From assembly GCA_017459895.1 (NCBI GenBank), contig JAFUCA010000038.1, forward strand, positions 1 to 64,000: 64,000 bases of DNA, written 5' to 3'. Of the stretch, positions 44,193-53,337 are shown piece after piece. Below the pieces are notes generated by a model. It worked only from the letters and a program-made list of their open reading frames with translations, ran no database searches and was not told the origin of the DNA. Source of the DNA: Bacillota bacterium. Its GTDB lineage: Bacteria; Bacillota; Clostridia; Peptostreptococcales; Anaerovoracaceae. The position numbers and the translations under genes were made by a program. Within the stretch, counting starts at the first letter, position 1. The number at the start of each line of letters is the position of its first letter.

Positions 44193-46724
44193 ATGAGTTA
44201 TAACGTTAGGAGAGTGCTGGCGGTTGTGTTCATCATAATCATCGCATTCGGTTGGGTCGTTACAGTCAAGGGAATCGGGCCGCTCACCCCGATCAAGGAC
44301 CGCATGGGACTGGGTCTGGATATCAAGGGCGGCGTCTACGTCGTTTTGGAAGCGGATGAGAAGGATCTGGCCAAATACAGTTCCGATGAGGATAAGCGTA
44401 CGGTCATGGAACAGACCCAGGCCGTCATTGAGAACCGTGTCAACGAGCTGGGACTTTCGGAGCCGACGGTTACCATCGAAGGTGAGAACCGGATCCGTGT
44501 CGAGCTTCCGGGGGCAGAGAATGCAGAGGAAGCCATCGAGCAGATCGGTAAGACCGCGCAGCTGCAGTTCATCCTGGCGGACGGATCGCTGGTGCTGGAC
44601 GGAGGCAGCGTGAAGGACGCGCAGGCCGGACAGGATGACAAATCCACAAGCTACGCCGTCAACCTGCAGTTTGATTCCAGCGGTGCTGACGCGTTTTATG
44701 AGGCCACCAAAAAGGCATATAACGGCGAAGTCACTTCCGCCATTCAGGGCGTGGACAGCGGAGCCATCGCCATCGTTCTGGACAATGAGATTATTTCCGC
44801 GCCCCACGTCAATGAGCCGATTGCAGGAGGAAGCTGCAGCATCACCGGTGATTTCACCATGGACGAAGCATCCAATCTGGCGGCTCTGATCCGAGGCGGT
44901 TCACTGCCGATCACCCTGACCGAGGTTACATCCTCGGTACAGTCGGCGCAGATCGGATACAACGCGCTGGAGATGAGCGTCTATGCCGGCCTGATCGGTC
45001 TGGGACTGATCCTGCTGCTGATGCTGATCGCCTACCGTGGTCTCGGTATCGCAGCTGACCTGGCGCTGCTGTTCTACGTGGTCATCGTTCTGAACATCAT
45101 GTCCCTGATGCACGTAACACTGACTCTGCCGGGCATTGCCGGTATCATCGTCGCCGTCGGAATGGCGGTAGACGCCAACGTTATCATATTCTCCCGTATC
45201 CGGGAAGAACTGGCTGCCGGCCGGAGCATTCGGGTGGCGGCGGAGACCGGATATAAGCGGGCGCTGACCTCGATCATCGACTCCCAGGTCACCACGCTGA
45301 TCGCGGCAGTCATCCTGTACGAGGTTGGTACCAGCTCCGTCAAGGGATTCGCCTTCACGTTCATGGTCGGTATCATCGTCAGCATCTTCACAGCGGTCAT
45401 CGTCACCCAGCTGTATGTGGGACTGTTCGCCCAGGGCAGAGGCACCGCCAAGCTCAGCTTCTTCGGAATGAAGAAGGACGGTACGGCTTCCTTTACCTTC
45501 ACGAAGCTGATCCCGGTCATCGATAAGCGTAAGATCTTCTACTGCATTTCCGCCGTGATCCTGATCATCGGCCTGGGCTGCGGCGTGATCCGCGGACTGA
45601 ACTTCGGTATCGACTTCACCGGCGGTACCATGATCCAGATGGATATGCACAAGCAGGTCAAGATCGCTGATGTGGAGAAGGCCATTGCCGAGTACGATCT
45701 GGAGCCCACCATCATCTATTCCGGCGCCGGCAACGAGGAGATCGTCATCCGTACGAAGGTTGCCATGGAGAACGAAGACCGTGCGAAGGTCATTGACACC
45801 ATCAACGAGACCTTTGGAACCACCGACGATGACATCATCGCTCAGGAGCTGTTCGGCGGATCCATCGGTAAGGAGCTGCGAAACAACGCGATCCTGGCGA
45901 TCCTGATCGCTGCGGCATGTATGCTGATTTATATCCGGATTCGGTTCCGTCAGTGGCGGTTCGGCGGGGCGGCCCTGCTGGGCGTCCTCCACGACGTACT
46001 GATCGTCATTTCGTTCTACGCGATCTTCCAGGTCACGGTCAACAACCCGTTCATCGCCGGTATCCTGACCGTCGTCGGTTACTCGATCAACGATACCATC
46101 GTTATCTTCGACCGGATCCGTGAGAACCTGAAATACATGAAACGGGGCACTCTGGTGGAGACCATCGACCGGTCCATCACCCAGACCCTGGGACGTTCCT
46201 TGATGACCTCGGCGACCACCATCATCGTCATGGTGCCGCTGCTGATCATGGCGGGGGATGCCATCCGCGTGTTCATCCTGCCGCTGATGGTTGGTATCCT
46301 GGCCGGAACGTATTCTTCGATCTGCATGTGCTCGCCGCTGTACTATGAGTTCAGCACCGCGACGAAGGTCTCGACCTACGAACGTCAGGTCAAGCTGGCC
46401 AAGAAGCAGGCGAAGAAGGACGCGAAGGCAGCGAAGAAGCTGGGACAGCCGGCCGCAGAGATCCCGGCTCCTGCAGAGGAGCAGCCCGCTTCCGAGGCGG
46501 CGGAGGCTGCCGCCGAAGCTTCTGCAAAGGCTGGAGAGGCTGAGGCGAAAGCCGCCGAAGCTTCCGCAAAGGCTGGTGAAGCCGAGGCGAAGGCTGAGAA
46601 CGCCCAGCCGAAGAAACCCGAGAAGAAGAAACCGGCTTCCGGCGAGCGCCGTTCCAAGCGGTATGTCAAAGGCAACAAGAAACCGGCCGAGCCGAGAGAC
46701 GAAGAAGACAGTTTCCGTCTGTAG
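44193..46724 (+). CDS. secDF: Fused protein translocase subunit SecDF
   Basis: SecDF uses the proton gradient to help pull exported proteins through the Sec channel. This 843-residue protein joins SecD (GLGLDIKGGVYVVLEAD, then LPITLTEVTSSVQSAQIG and GMAVDANVIIFSRIREEL) to SecF (GIDFTGGTMIQMDM, VGYSINDTIVIFDRIRENL). It has 12 predicted helices, six per half. The C-terminal 100 residues are a cytoplasmic Lys/Ala/Glu-rich tail with two 14-residue tandem repeats encoded by a 42-bp DNA duplication (46509-46550, 46551-46592). Each unit contains one GCAAAGGCTGG motif. The SD is GGAGG. Confidence 0.95.
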   Translation: MSYNVRRVLAVVFIIIIAFGWVVTVKGIGPLTPIKDRMGLGLDIKGGVYVVLEADEKDLAKYSSDEDKRTVMEQTQAVIENRVNELGLSEPTVTIEGENRIRVELPGAENAEEAIEQIGKTAQLQFILADGSLVLDGGSVKDAQAGQDDKSTSYAVNLQFDSSGADAFYEATKKAYNGEVTSAIQGVDSGAIAIVLDNEIISAPHVNEPIAGGSCSITGDFTMDEASNLAALIRGGSLPITLTEVTSSVQSAQIGYNALEMSVYAGLIGLGLILLLMLIAYRGLGIAADLALLFYVVIVLNIMSLMHVTLTLPGIAGIIVAVGMAVDANVIIFSRIREELAAGRSIRVAAETGYKRALTSIIDSQVTTLIAAVILYEVGTSSVKGFAFTFMVGIIVSIFTAVIVTQLYVGLFAQGRGTAKLSFFGMKKDGTASFTFTKLIPVIDKRKIFYCISAVILIIGLGCGVIRGLNFGIDFTGGTMIQMDMHKQVKIADVEKAIAEYDLEPTIIYSGAGNEEIVIRTKVAMENEDRAKVIDTINETFGTTDDDIIAQELFGGSIGKELRNNAILAILIAAACMLIYIRIRFRQWRFGGAALLGVLHDVLIVISFYAIFQVTVNNPFIAGILTVVGYSINDTIVIFDRIRENLKYMKRGTLVETIDRSITQTLGRSLMTSATTIIVMVPLLIMAGDAIRVFILPLMVGILAGTYSSICMCSPLYYEFSTATKVSTYERQVKLAKKQAKKDAKAAKKLGQPAAEIPAPAEEQPASEAAEAAAEASAKAGEAEAKAAEASAKAGEAEAKAENAQPKKPEKKKPASGERRSKRYVKGNKKPAEPRDEEDSFRL

Positions 46725-46752
46725 ACGGGAGCTGTCAGCATAGACGCTGATT

Positions 46753-46780
46753 TGACGGAAGTGTACCTGCACTTCCGTCA
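46753..46780 (+). promoter_or_regulatory. Perfect 11-bp hairpin between secDF and relA, no U tract
   Basis: TGACGGAAGTG (46753-46763) pairs perfectly with CACTTCCGTCA (46770-46780) around TACCTG. No T run follows, so it may protect the secDF RNA end or regulate relA rather than terminate on its own. Confidence 0.55.
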
Positions 46781-46825
46781 GAATCGTTCATCCGAAACTG
46801 CTCCGGGAAACAAGATCAGGCAAGC

Positions 46826-49042
46826 ATGAAAAAAAAGAGCGAATTTCTTGACACGATCAAGCAATACAATGAGAATTACGACATCGACATGATCGGTCGT
46901 GCCTATGATGTGGCCGAGGAGATGCATCGGGGCCAGCTGCGTAAATCCGGCGAGCCTTATCTGATCCATCCGATGGCTGTGGCGGAGATCCTGGCGGATC
47001 TGGGCATGGACGAGGAAACCATCATTGCCGGCCTGCTCCACGATGTAGTCGAGGACACTCCCTACACGAAGGAGGAACTGGTCCGGGACTTCGGAGAAGA
47101 GGTCGGGCTGCTGGTGGATGGGGTCACCAAGCTGGGATCTCTGAAATTCGAGAGCAAGGAAGCGCGGCAGGTGGAGAACCTGCGGAAGATGTTCCTGGCC
47201 ATGTCCAAGGATATTCGGGTCCTGATCATCAAGCTCTCCGACCGGCTGCACAATCTGCGGACCATCAACTACATGTCCCATGAGAAGATCGTCGAGAAGT
47301 GTCAGGAGACTCTGGACATCTATGCGCCGCTGGCGGCACGTCTGGGAATCTACTCCATGAAGATGGAGCTGGAGGACATCGCTCTGAAGTTTCTGGAGCC
47401 GGAGGCCTATTACGATCTGGCGGAGCAGGTCAGCGAACGAAAGGAAGAGCGGGAAGATGCCATCGAGAGCATCATTTCGAGGATGAAGGTCAGCCTCGAT
47501 GAGATCGGTATCCGCTACGAGGTCTACGGCCGTTCCAAGCATTTCTACAGCATCTATAAGAAAATGAAATACCAGCACAAGAACATCGACGAGATCTTCG
47601 ACCTGATGGCCGTCCGGATCATCGTTGAGACCGTCCGGGACTGCTACGCGGTGCTCGGACTTGTGCATACCATGTGGACCCCCATCCCGGGCCGGTTCAA
47701 AGACTACATCGCCATGCCGAAACCAAACATGTACCAGTCTTTGCATACGACGGTGATCGGAGATGCCGGACGACCCTTCGAGATCCAGATCCGCACCTAC
47801 GAGATGCACCGGATCGCGGAATACGGTATCGCGGCCCACTGGAAGTATAAAGAAGGCGTCCAGTCGGACACGGAGGAGGTCAAGCTCTCCTGGCTGCGCC
47901 AGGCCCTGGAATGGCAGAAGGACGTCAGTGATCCCAGAGAATTCATGGAATCCCTGAAGATGGACCTGTTCTCCTCCCAGGTGTTCGTATTCACGCCCCA
48001 GGGAGACGTCATTGAGCTTCCTGCCGGTTCCACGCCCCTGGACTTCGCCTTCAAGATCCATACGGACGTCGGCTGCAAGTGCGTCGGCGCCAAGGTGAAC
48101 GGCAAGATGGTCACCATCGACCATCAGCTGGAAAACGGCAACATCATTGAGATCGTCACTTCCCCCAACGCGGCCGGACCCAGCATCGACTGGCTCAAGA
48201 TCGCCAAGAGCAGCTCCGCCCGCAATAAGATCCGGCAGTGGCTCAAGCGGGAGAACAAAAACGACGCCGTCGACAAGGGCAAGGATCTCTTCGATAAATA
48301 CCTGCGAAAGAAGAGTCACGATCCCAAGGTTCTCCTGAAGAATTCCAACCTGAACCGGGCGGTGAAGGAGCTGGGATTCAAGGATCAGGACGAGCTCTTC
48401 ACCCAGCTCAGCTACGGCGGCAATTTCCAGAGCAAGGTGCTCCAGATTTTGCTCGGCTACGAAGAAGAGGCCGGCCGGCTCGAAGAGGCGGAGAAGGAAA
48501 CGTCTCTGATGGACGATCTGAATCAGATCGGGGAGAAGGTGCAGCGCAGAACCGAGCGGCAGGAACAGGAGAAGCGGCGGATCGTCGATAAGACCGGGGT
48601 GGTCGTAGACGGCGTGGACAATCTGCTGATCCAGCTGGGACGCTGCTGCAGTCCGGTCCCCGGCGATGACATCGTCGGATTCATCACCAAGGGACGGGGG
48701 ATCACGGTTCATCGCAGAGACTGTGACAATCTGCGGAGCATGTCCGATGAGGACCGCCGGCGGATGATCGAAGTCAGCTGGGATCCCACCATGCTGGAGA
48801 GCTCCTATAACAGCACCATTGCGGTGACCGCCAAGGATCAGAAGGGGATCTTCTCCGGCATTTCCAAGATCTGCGAGGATATGGACGTCCACATCGCGGG
48901 TCTCAACGCGAAGGCCGGCAAGGATGAGACCATCCGCATGGATCTGACCCTGTCCATTCACGACCGGGAGCAGGTGGAGAAGATCTGCCGTTCCCTGCGA
49001 AATGTCCCCGGCATCATTGATGCCTACAGGAGCCGAGCATGA
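46826..49042 (+). CDS. relA: Bifunctional (p)ppGpp synthetase/hydrolase, RelA/SpoT family
   Basis: The enzyme makes and degrades the stringent-response alarmone. The 738-residue protein has an HD hydrolase domain ([35 protein letters not shown]), the synthetase domain ([33 protein letters not shown]), then TGS ([14 protein letters not shown]) and a C-terminal ACT domain. The HD residues are intact, so both activities are expected. The SD is weak. The stop overlaps dtd by four bases (ATGA). Confidence 0.96.
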   Translation: MKKKSEFLDTIKQYNENYDIDMIGRAYDVAEEMHRGQLRKSGEPYLIHPMAVAEILADLGMDEETIIAGLLHDVVEDTPYTKEELVRDFGEEVGLLVDGVTKLGSLKFESKEARQVENLRKMFLAMSKDIRVLIIKLSDRLHNLRTINYMSHEKIVEKCQETLDIYAPLAARLGIYSMKMELEDIALKFLEPEAYYDLAEQVSERKEEREDAIESIISRMKVSLDEIGIRYEVYGRSKHFYSIYKKMKYQHKNIDEIFDLMAVRIIVETVRDCYAVLGLVHTMWTPIPGRFKDYIAMPKPNMYQSLHTTVIGDAGRPFEIQIRTYEMHRIAEYGIAAHWKYKEGVQSDTEEVKLSWLRQALEWQKDVSDPREFMESLKMDLFSSQVFVFTPQGDVIELPAGSTPLDFAFKIHTDVGCKCVGAKVNGKMVTIDHQLENGNIIEIVTSPNAAGPSIDWLKIAKSSSARNKIRQWLKRENKNDAVDKGKDLFDKYLRKKSHDPKVLLKNSNLNRAVKELGFKDQDELFTQLSYGGNFQSKVLQILLGYEEEAGRLEEAEKETSLMDDLNQIGEKVQRRTERQEQEKRRIVDKTGVVVDGVDNLLIQLGRCCSPVPGDDIVGFITKGRGITVHRRDCDNLRSMSDEDRRRMIEVSWDPTMLESSYNSTIAVTAKDQKGIFSGISKICEDMDVHIAGLNAKAGKDETIRMDLTLSIHDREQVEKICRSLRNVPGIIDAYRSRA

Positions 49043-49488
49043 GAGCAGTCATACAGAAAGTCAATCAAAGCAGCGTCACCGTCGCAGGTGAGGTGAAAGG
49101 GCAGATCGGTCCCGGTTTCATGGTGCTCATCGGCGTCGAGACCGGCGACACGGAGAAGGATGCCCAGTACATCGCGGACAAGATCACGGGCCTGAGGGTC
49201 TTCGAGGATGAAGATGACAAACTGAATCTTTCCATTGAGGATGTGGGCGGCGAGATCCTGGCGGTCTCCCAGTTCACGCTTCTGGCGGACGCCCGCAAGG
49301 GCCGGCGCCCCGGATTCTCAAAGGCTGCACGCCCGGAAGAGGCGAACGAGCTGTATCAGAGCGTCATACGCCATATCCGCGAGAAGGGAATTCATGTGGA
49401 GGAAGGAGTCTTCCAGACTCATATGGTCGTCCACATCGAAAACGACGGACCGGTGACCATTTTGCTGGACAGCCATAAGCTGTTCTAG
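49039..49488 (+). CDS. dtd: D-aminoacyl-tRNA deacylase
   Basis: DTD removes D-amino acids wrongly attached to tRNA. The 149-residue length is typical. Diagnostic segments are the N-terminal [15 protein letters not shown], the SQFTL motif ([10 protein letters not shown]) and the cross-subunit Gly-cisPro motif, which appears here as NDGPVT near the C-terminus. Its ATG overlaps the relA stop, the common relA-dtd arrangement. A 9-mer repeat lies at 49318-49328. Confidence 0.95.
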   Translation: MRAVIQKVNQSSVTVAGEVKGQIGPGFMVLIGVETGDTEKDAQYIADKITGLRVFEDEDDKLNLSIEDVGGEILAVSQFTLLADARKGRRPGFSKAARPEEANELYQSVIRHIREKGIHVEEGVFQTHMVVHIENDGPVTILLDSHKLF

Positions 49489-49520
49489 CGGAGCGTTTGA
49501 TCATTTATTGGAGGAAACTT

Positions 49521-50144
49521 ATGCAGATTACCAATATGCCCAGCGGACCGCTTGGCGTCAACACCTATCTGGTCATCGACGAGACCACGAACAAGGGATT
49601 CATCGTGGATCCCGGCGGCTGGACCGAGAAGATGAAAGATCATGTTATGTCAACCGGCGCGGAACTGGAATTCATCGTCCTGACCCATGGCCACGCGGAC
49701 CATATCATGGGAATTCCGAAGCTTCAGGAGGACTTCCCCAACGTGAAGATCGTCGCGGATAAGGCTGAGGAGCAGATGCTGGGAGATCCGGACTTCAACA
49801 TGAGCCGGCAGTGGGGACAGCTCACCCGCATCCATCCGGATCTTTTCGTTACGGACGGAGATACCCTCGTCTGTGGCAGCATTGAGATGCATTTTTTGTC
49901 CACCCCGGGCCATTCTCCGGGCGGCATGTGCGTCTACGTTCCCGCCTGGAACGTGCTCTTCAGCGGGGATACCGTGTTTCAGGGCTCCATCGGGCGCACG
50001 GACTTTCCGGGCAGCTCCTTTAAGAAGCTGAAGACCGCGATCCACGAGAAGATCTGGACGCTGCCGGATGAGACGGACGTGTATCCGGGCCATATGGGCC
50101 CGACCAACATCGGCTGGGAAAAGGAGCACAATCCCTTTGTTTGA
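49521..50144 (+). CDS. MBL-fold metallo-hydrolase, glyoxalase II-like
   Basis: This 207-residue protein has the full metal-binding set of the glyoxalase II-like group: LTHGHADHIMG (HxHxDH), FLSTPGHSPGGMCVY and FSGDTVF, ending with VYPGHMGPTNIGWEKEHNPFV. It may hydrolyse thioesters such as lactoyl-type conjugates, but the exact substrate is unknown. The start at 49521 (GGAGG upstream) follows dtd, as is common in Firmicutes. Its 3' end overlaps hemZ by eight bases. Confidence 0.92.
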   Translation: MQITNMPSGPLGVNTYLVIDETTNKGFIVDPGGWTEKMKDHVMSTGAELEFIVLTHGHADHIMGIPKLQEDFPNVKIVADKAEEQMLGDPDFNMSRQWGQLTRIHPDLFVTDGDTLVCGSIEMHFLSTPGHSPGGMCVYVPAWNVLFSGDTVFQGSIGRTDFPGSSFKKLKTAIHEKIWTLPDETDVYPGHMGPTNIGWEKEHNPFV

Positions 50145-51594
50145 GATCCGCATCACGGGAACGGACAAGCTGAATCCCTACGAGGAGCTGATCAAGGTCT
50201 TCCTGCAGCCCTCGGAGTACCGGCTGATCGGGGCTGATGACGATGCAAAGGCTGGAGAGCTTATCCCAAAGGCTGGAGCCGGCGCAGATTCTGAGGCGAT
50301 CATTCCTCTGACCTACCGTTTCGACGGCGATTCCGATGCGGTGAAACGCCAGATCTACCGGGATCTTGAGCAGCACACAGGAAAGTCCCCCAAGTGGGGG
50401 ATCCTGACGGGGATCCGTCCGGTAAAACTGGCCTATGAGCTTACCTACGGGCAGCGAAGAGACGCGTCTTCGGATGAGACCGCAGTGGATTCTACGGCGG
50501 CGCGGATGCGCACGGATGAGATCCTGAAAGAACGGTATCTGCTGCATCCGGCGAAGCGGCATCTGGTGCAGGAGATCCTGGAGTACCAGCGGCAGACTGC
50601 GGGAGAGCCCGCCGAAAGAAGCCTTTCGGTTTACCTTGGCATTCCGTTCTGTCCGACCCGATGCCTCTATTGCTCCTTCACCTCCAATCAGGTGGGGACG
50701 CCGGAGATCCGGCGGTACCTTCAGGCGCTGCACCGGGAGATCGAATACGCCGGCGCGGCGGCCGCAGAAGACGGATTCCGGGTGGAATCGGTCTATTTCG
50801 GCGGAGGGACGCCCACCACGCCGGATCCGGACCAGCTGGACCGGCTACTGGAAGCGATGGAGCGGCACTTCGATCTGTCGCAGATCCGGGAATTCACCGT
50901 GGAGGCTGGCAGGCCGGATACGATCACGGAGCAGAAGCTGGCGGTGCTTCGGGCGCATGGCGTGGACCGCATCAGCATCAATCCCCAGTCCATGCATCAG
51001 CGGACGCTGGACCGCATCGGCCGCAGGCACACGGTTCTTCAGACGGAGGAAGCCTTCGCCCTGGCAAAGGCGGCAGGGTTTGACTGCATCAACGCGGATC
51101 TGATCGCCGGTCTTCCGGGAGAGGACTTCCCAGACTTTGCACAAAGCCTGGAGCGTGTCACAGCCCTCGGCGCGGACAACATCACGCTGCATACGCTGGC
51201 AGTGAAACGGGCCTCCCGGCTGAAGGAAATGGACGAGAATTACAATTATAAACAGGAGGTCCTGCGGGAAGAGATGCTGGCCCACGCAGCAAAGAGGCTG
51301 CGGGAGGAGGGCTTCGCTCCGTACTACCTGTACCGGCAGAAGCACACCTCGGGAAGCACCGAAAACATCGGATATTGCAGGGAGGATAAAATCTCTGTTT
51401 ATAATATCAGGATCATGGAGGAGCGGCAGTCGATCCTGGCGCTGGGAGCCGGAGGGATCAGCAAGATCTGGTTTCCGGCCGAGAACCGCCTGGAGCGGAT
51501 CGCCAATGTATCCAATTACGAGATCTACATCGATCGCATCGATGAAATGATTGCCAGAAAACGCGCTAAGTTTTTTGGCCAGACAACAAGATAA
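50137..51594 (+). CDS. hemZ: HemZ-type coproporphyrinogen dehydrogenase (radical SAM)
   Basis: HemZ is a HemN/HemW-like radical SAM protein. The 485-residue protein has the cluster motif GIPFCPTRCLYCSF, then YFGGGTPTTPDPDQL, VEAGRPDTIT and the C-terminal YYLYRQKHTSGSTENIGYC. An oxygen-independent coproporphyrinogen oxidase role is the family annotation, but no other heme genes are nearby, so a haem-chaperone-like role is possible. The most likely start is a TTG at 50137 with AAAAGGAG ten bases before it; no ATG fits. A linker (about 35-55) carries two repeat copies, 50245-50255 and 50266-50276. Confidence 0.9.
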   Translation: MFEIRITGTDKLNPYEELIKVFLQPSEYRLIGADDDAKAGELIPKAGAGADSEAIIPLTYRFDGDSDAVKRQIYRDLEQHTGKSPKWGILTGIRPVKLAYELTYGQRRDASSDETAVDSTAARMRTDEILKERYLLHPAKRHLVQEILEYQRQTAGEPAERSLSVYLGIPFCPTRCLYCSFTSNQVGTPEIRRYLQALHREIEYAGAAAAEDGFRVESVYFGGGTPTTPDPDQLDRLLEAMERHFDLSQIREFTVEAGRPDTITEQKLAVLRAHGVDRISINPQSMHQRTLDRIGRRHTVLQTEEAFALAKAAGFDCINADLIAGLPGEDFPDFAQSLERVTALGADNITLHTLAVKRASRLKEMDENYNYKQEVLREEMLAHAAKRLREEGFAPYYLYRQKHTSGSTENIGYCREDKISVYNIRIMEERQSILALGAGGISKIWFPAENRLERIANVSNYEIYIDRIDEMIARKRAKFFGQTTR

Positions 51595-51609
51595 GTGGAG
51601 GAATGAACT

Positions 51610-52860
51610 ATGTTAACAAACGCACCCAAAGGAACCAAGGATGTCATGCCGCAGGAGGCATACAAGTGGCACTATCTGGAGGAGAAGTTTGCGGAGACCT
51701 GCCGCAAGTACGGTTTTCAGGAGATCCGCACTCCGGTATTCGAGCATACCGAGCTGTTCCACCGCGGTGTAGGCGATACCACCGATATCGTTCAGAAGGA
51801 GATGTACACCTTCAAGGATTTCGCGGGCAGAAGCATCACCCTGCGCCCGGAGGGGACCTCTCCGGTGGTCCGTGCGTACGTCGAGCACAAGGAATACGCC
51901 GGCGTACAGCCGAACAAGTATTATTACAATATCCCGTGCTTCCGCTATGAGAAGCCGCAGTCGGGCCGTCTCAGAGAGTTCCACCAGTTCGGCGTGGAGA
52001 CCTTCGGAACGACGGATATGATGGCGGATGCGGAGATCATCGCCATTGGTTACGATTTCATCAAGTCCATGGGAATCACCGATGTGAAGCTGGAGATCAA
52101 CAGCGTAGGATGTCCGGGCTGCCGCGGCGAACACCGCAAGGCCCTCAAGGATTTCCTGCGCCCGAAATACGATCAGCTGTGTCCGACCTGCCAGGAACGC
52201 TTCCACACGAACCCGATGCGTATTCTGGACTGCAAGTCCCCGATCGATCAGGAGCTGGTTCAGGGCGCGCCCATGATGCTGGATTACCTCTGCGACGATT
52301 GCCGCACAGCCTTTGAGGAGCTCAAGGCGAATCTGGACGCCTTCGGCATCGAATACGAAGTCAACCCGAAGATCGTCCGCGGTCTGGATTACTATACGAA
52401 GACGGCCTTTGAATTCGTCACCACCAAGATCGGCGCCCAGGGCACGGTCTGCGGCGGCGGCAGATACGACGGCCTGGTGGAGGAGATCGGCGGCCCGTCC
52501 ACTCCGGGCGTCGGCTGGGGCATGGGCAAGGAGCGCATGCTGATGACCATGGAGGCCTGCGGCTTCGAGATTCCGAAGGAACCGGGCACGGATGTGTTCA
52601 TCGCCTACATGGGTGATGCGGGCAAGATGGCGGCCCTGAAGCTGATGAAGGAGCTGCGGGATGCCGGCATCGCGGTCCAGATGGACGTCATGGGCCGTAA
52701 CCTGAAGAACCAGTTCAAGCACGCCAACCGGATAGGCGCCGCCAAGACCATCGTCATCGGTGACAGCGAGCTCGAAAGCGGCCGGCTGACCATCAAGGAT
52801 ATGGAGAGCGGAGAGCAGACGGAAGTGGCGATTGAGGGGATCGTGGATGCGCTGAAATAA
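51610..52860 (+). CDS. hisS: Histidyl-tRNA synthetase
   Basis: HisRS is a class II synthetase. This 416-residue enzyme has motif 1 around FQEIRTPVFEHTELFHRGVGDTTDIV, motif 2 in RPEGTSPVVRAY and FRYEKPQSGRLREFHQFGVE, the histidine-binding segments RGLDYYTKTAFEF and GGGRYDGLV, and an anticodon-binding C-terminal domain. The ATG at 51610 follows GTGGAGG. It is followed by a 477-base gap with two large palindromes, then aspS; the hisS-aspS order is common in Firmicutes. A 9-mer repeat lies at 52306-52316. Confidence 0.96.
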   Translation: MLTNAPKGTKDVMPQEAYKWHYLEEKFAETCRKYGFQEIRTPVFEHTELFHRGVGDTTDIVQKEMYTFKDFAGRSITLRPEGTSPVVRAYVEHKEYAGVQPNKYYYNIPCFRYEKPQSGRLREFHQFGVETFGTTDMMADAEIIAIGYDFIKSMGITDVKLEINSVGCPGCRGEHRKALKDFLRPKYDQLCPTCQERFHTNPMRILDCKSPIDQELVQGAPMMLDYLCDDCRTAFEELKANLDAFGIEYEVNPKIVRGLDYYTKTAFEFVTTKIGAQGTVCGGGRYDGLVEEIGGPSTPGVGWGMGKERMLMTMEACGFEIPKEPGTDVFIAYMGDAGKMAALKLMKELRDAGIAVQMDVMGRNLKNQFKHANRIGAAKTIVIGDSELESGRLTIKDMESGEQTEVAIEGIVDALK

Positions 52861-52863
52861 ACT

Positions 52864-53119
52864 CATTCATTGGATGCGCAATTGAAGTGGATGACATTTC
52901 ATCCACGTACACCGCGAATTTGTCCTCATTACGGGCAATGCACGGCGCTCACTCGCCGGGTACAGGACTTCGAAAAAACTCGCGATCAAAGATCGCTCAG
53001 ACAGTTTTCGAAGTCATCTGCCCCCGCCGCTCGTTTCGCTGGTGATTGCCGCCGTAATTGCGGAATCATTCGCCTGTGTCCGGGATATATGTCATCCCGA
53101 TCATCCGCATTCCAATGAA
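52864..53119. repeat. 256-bp full-length imperfect palindrome (possible non-autonomous mobile element or structured RNA)
   Basis: The segment is complementary to itself from end to end around 52990. Matching arms in order are 52864-52877 with 53105-53119 (one extra base), 52889-52897 with 53089-53097, 52914-52919 with 53068-53073, 52928-52934 with 53052-53058, 52934-52939 with 53045-53050, 52966-52976 with 53005-53015 (perfect 11 bp) and 52982-52987 with 52991-52996. No credible gene lies inside. Full-length imperfect palindromes of this size suggest a MITE-like element or a long folded RNA. I see no clear target-site duplication. Confidence 0.7.
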
Positions 53120-53173
53120 TCATGTTTCAGCGGGCAGTGACTCGTATAGCTGTCATAGGAAAGAATTACCATT

Positions 53174-53179
53174 TATAAT
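53174..53179 (+). promoter_or_regulatory. Possible -10 element for aspS
   Basis: A perfect TATAAT lies at 53174-53179 between the two palindromic structures. CTGTCA at 53150-53155 (18-base spacing) is a weak -35. Confidence 0.35.
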
Positions 53180-53191
53180 TTCCTTTCTGTG

Positions 53192-53300
53192 ATAGCGATT
53201 TCAGGCAGAACAGCGATCTGGCTATGTCGTGAACGTCTCCGCAGACGCTGCGATACGCAGCGGCGAGGACTTAGTGAAACGACATAGACAAAATCGCTAT
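53192..53300 (+). other. Nested stem-loop leader upstream of aspS
   Basis: Three nested arms are visible: ATAGCGATTT (53192-53201) with AAATCGCTAT (53291-53300), CTATGTCGT (53222-53230) with ACGACATAG (53279-53287), and CGCTGCG (53246-53252) with CGCAGCG (53256-53262). The aspS start is 38 bases after the last arm. It lacks the T-box sequence GGTGGTACCGCG, so it is not a standard tRNA-sensing leader. Confidence 0.6.
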
Positions 53301-53337
53301 ACAGACTTCAATCAAATGACAGAAAGGACGACTATAA

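Noticed and set aside
52870-53118. 82-codon open frame inside the hisS-aspS gap
   Set aside because: It coincides with the 256-bp palindrome, has no SD and has a composition expected of structured DNA rather than protein.
53192-53337. T-box leader for aspS
   Set aside because: The conserved T-box bulge (GGTGGTACCGCG) and a specifier-loop layout are absent, and there is no terminator with a U tract before aspS.
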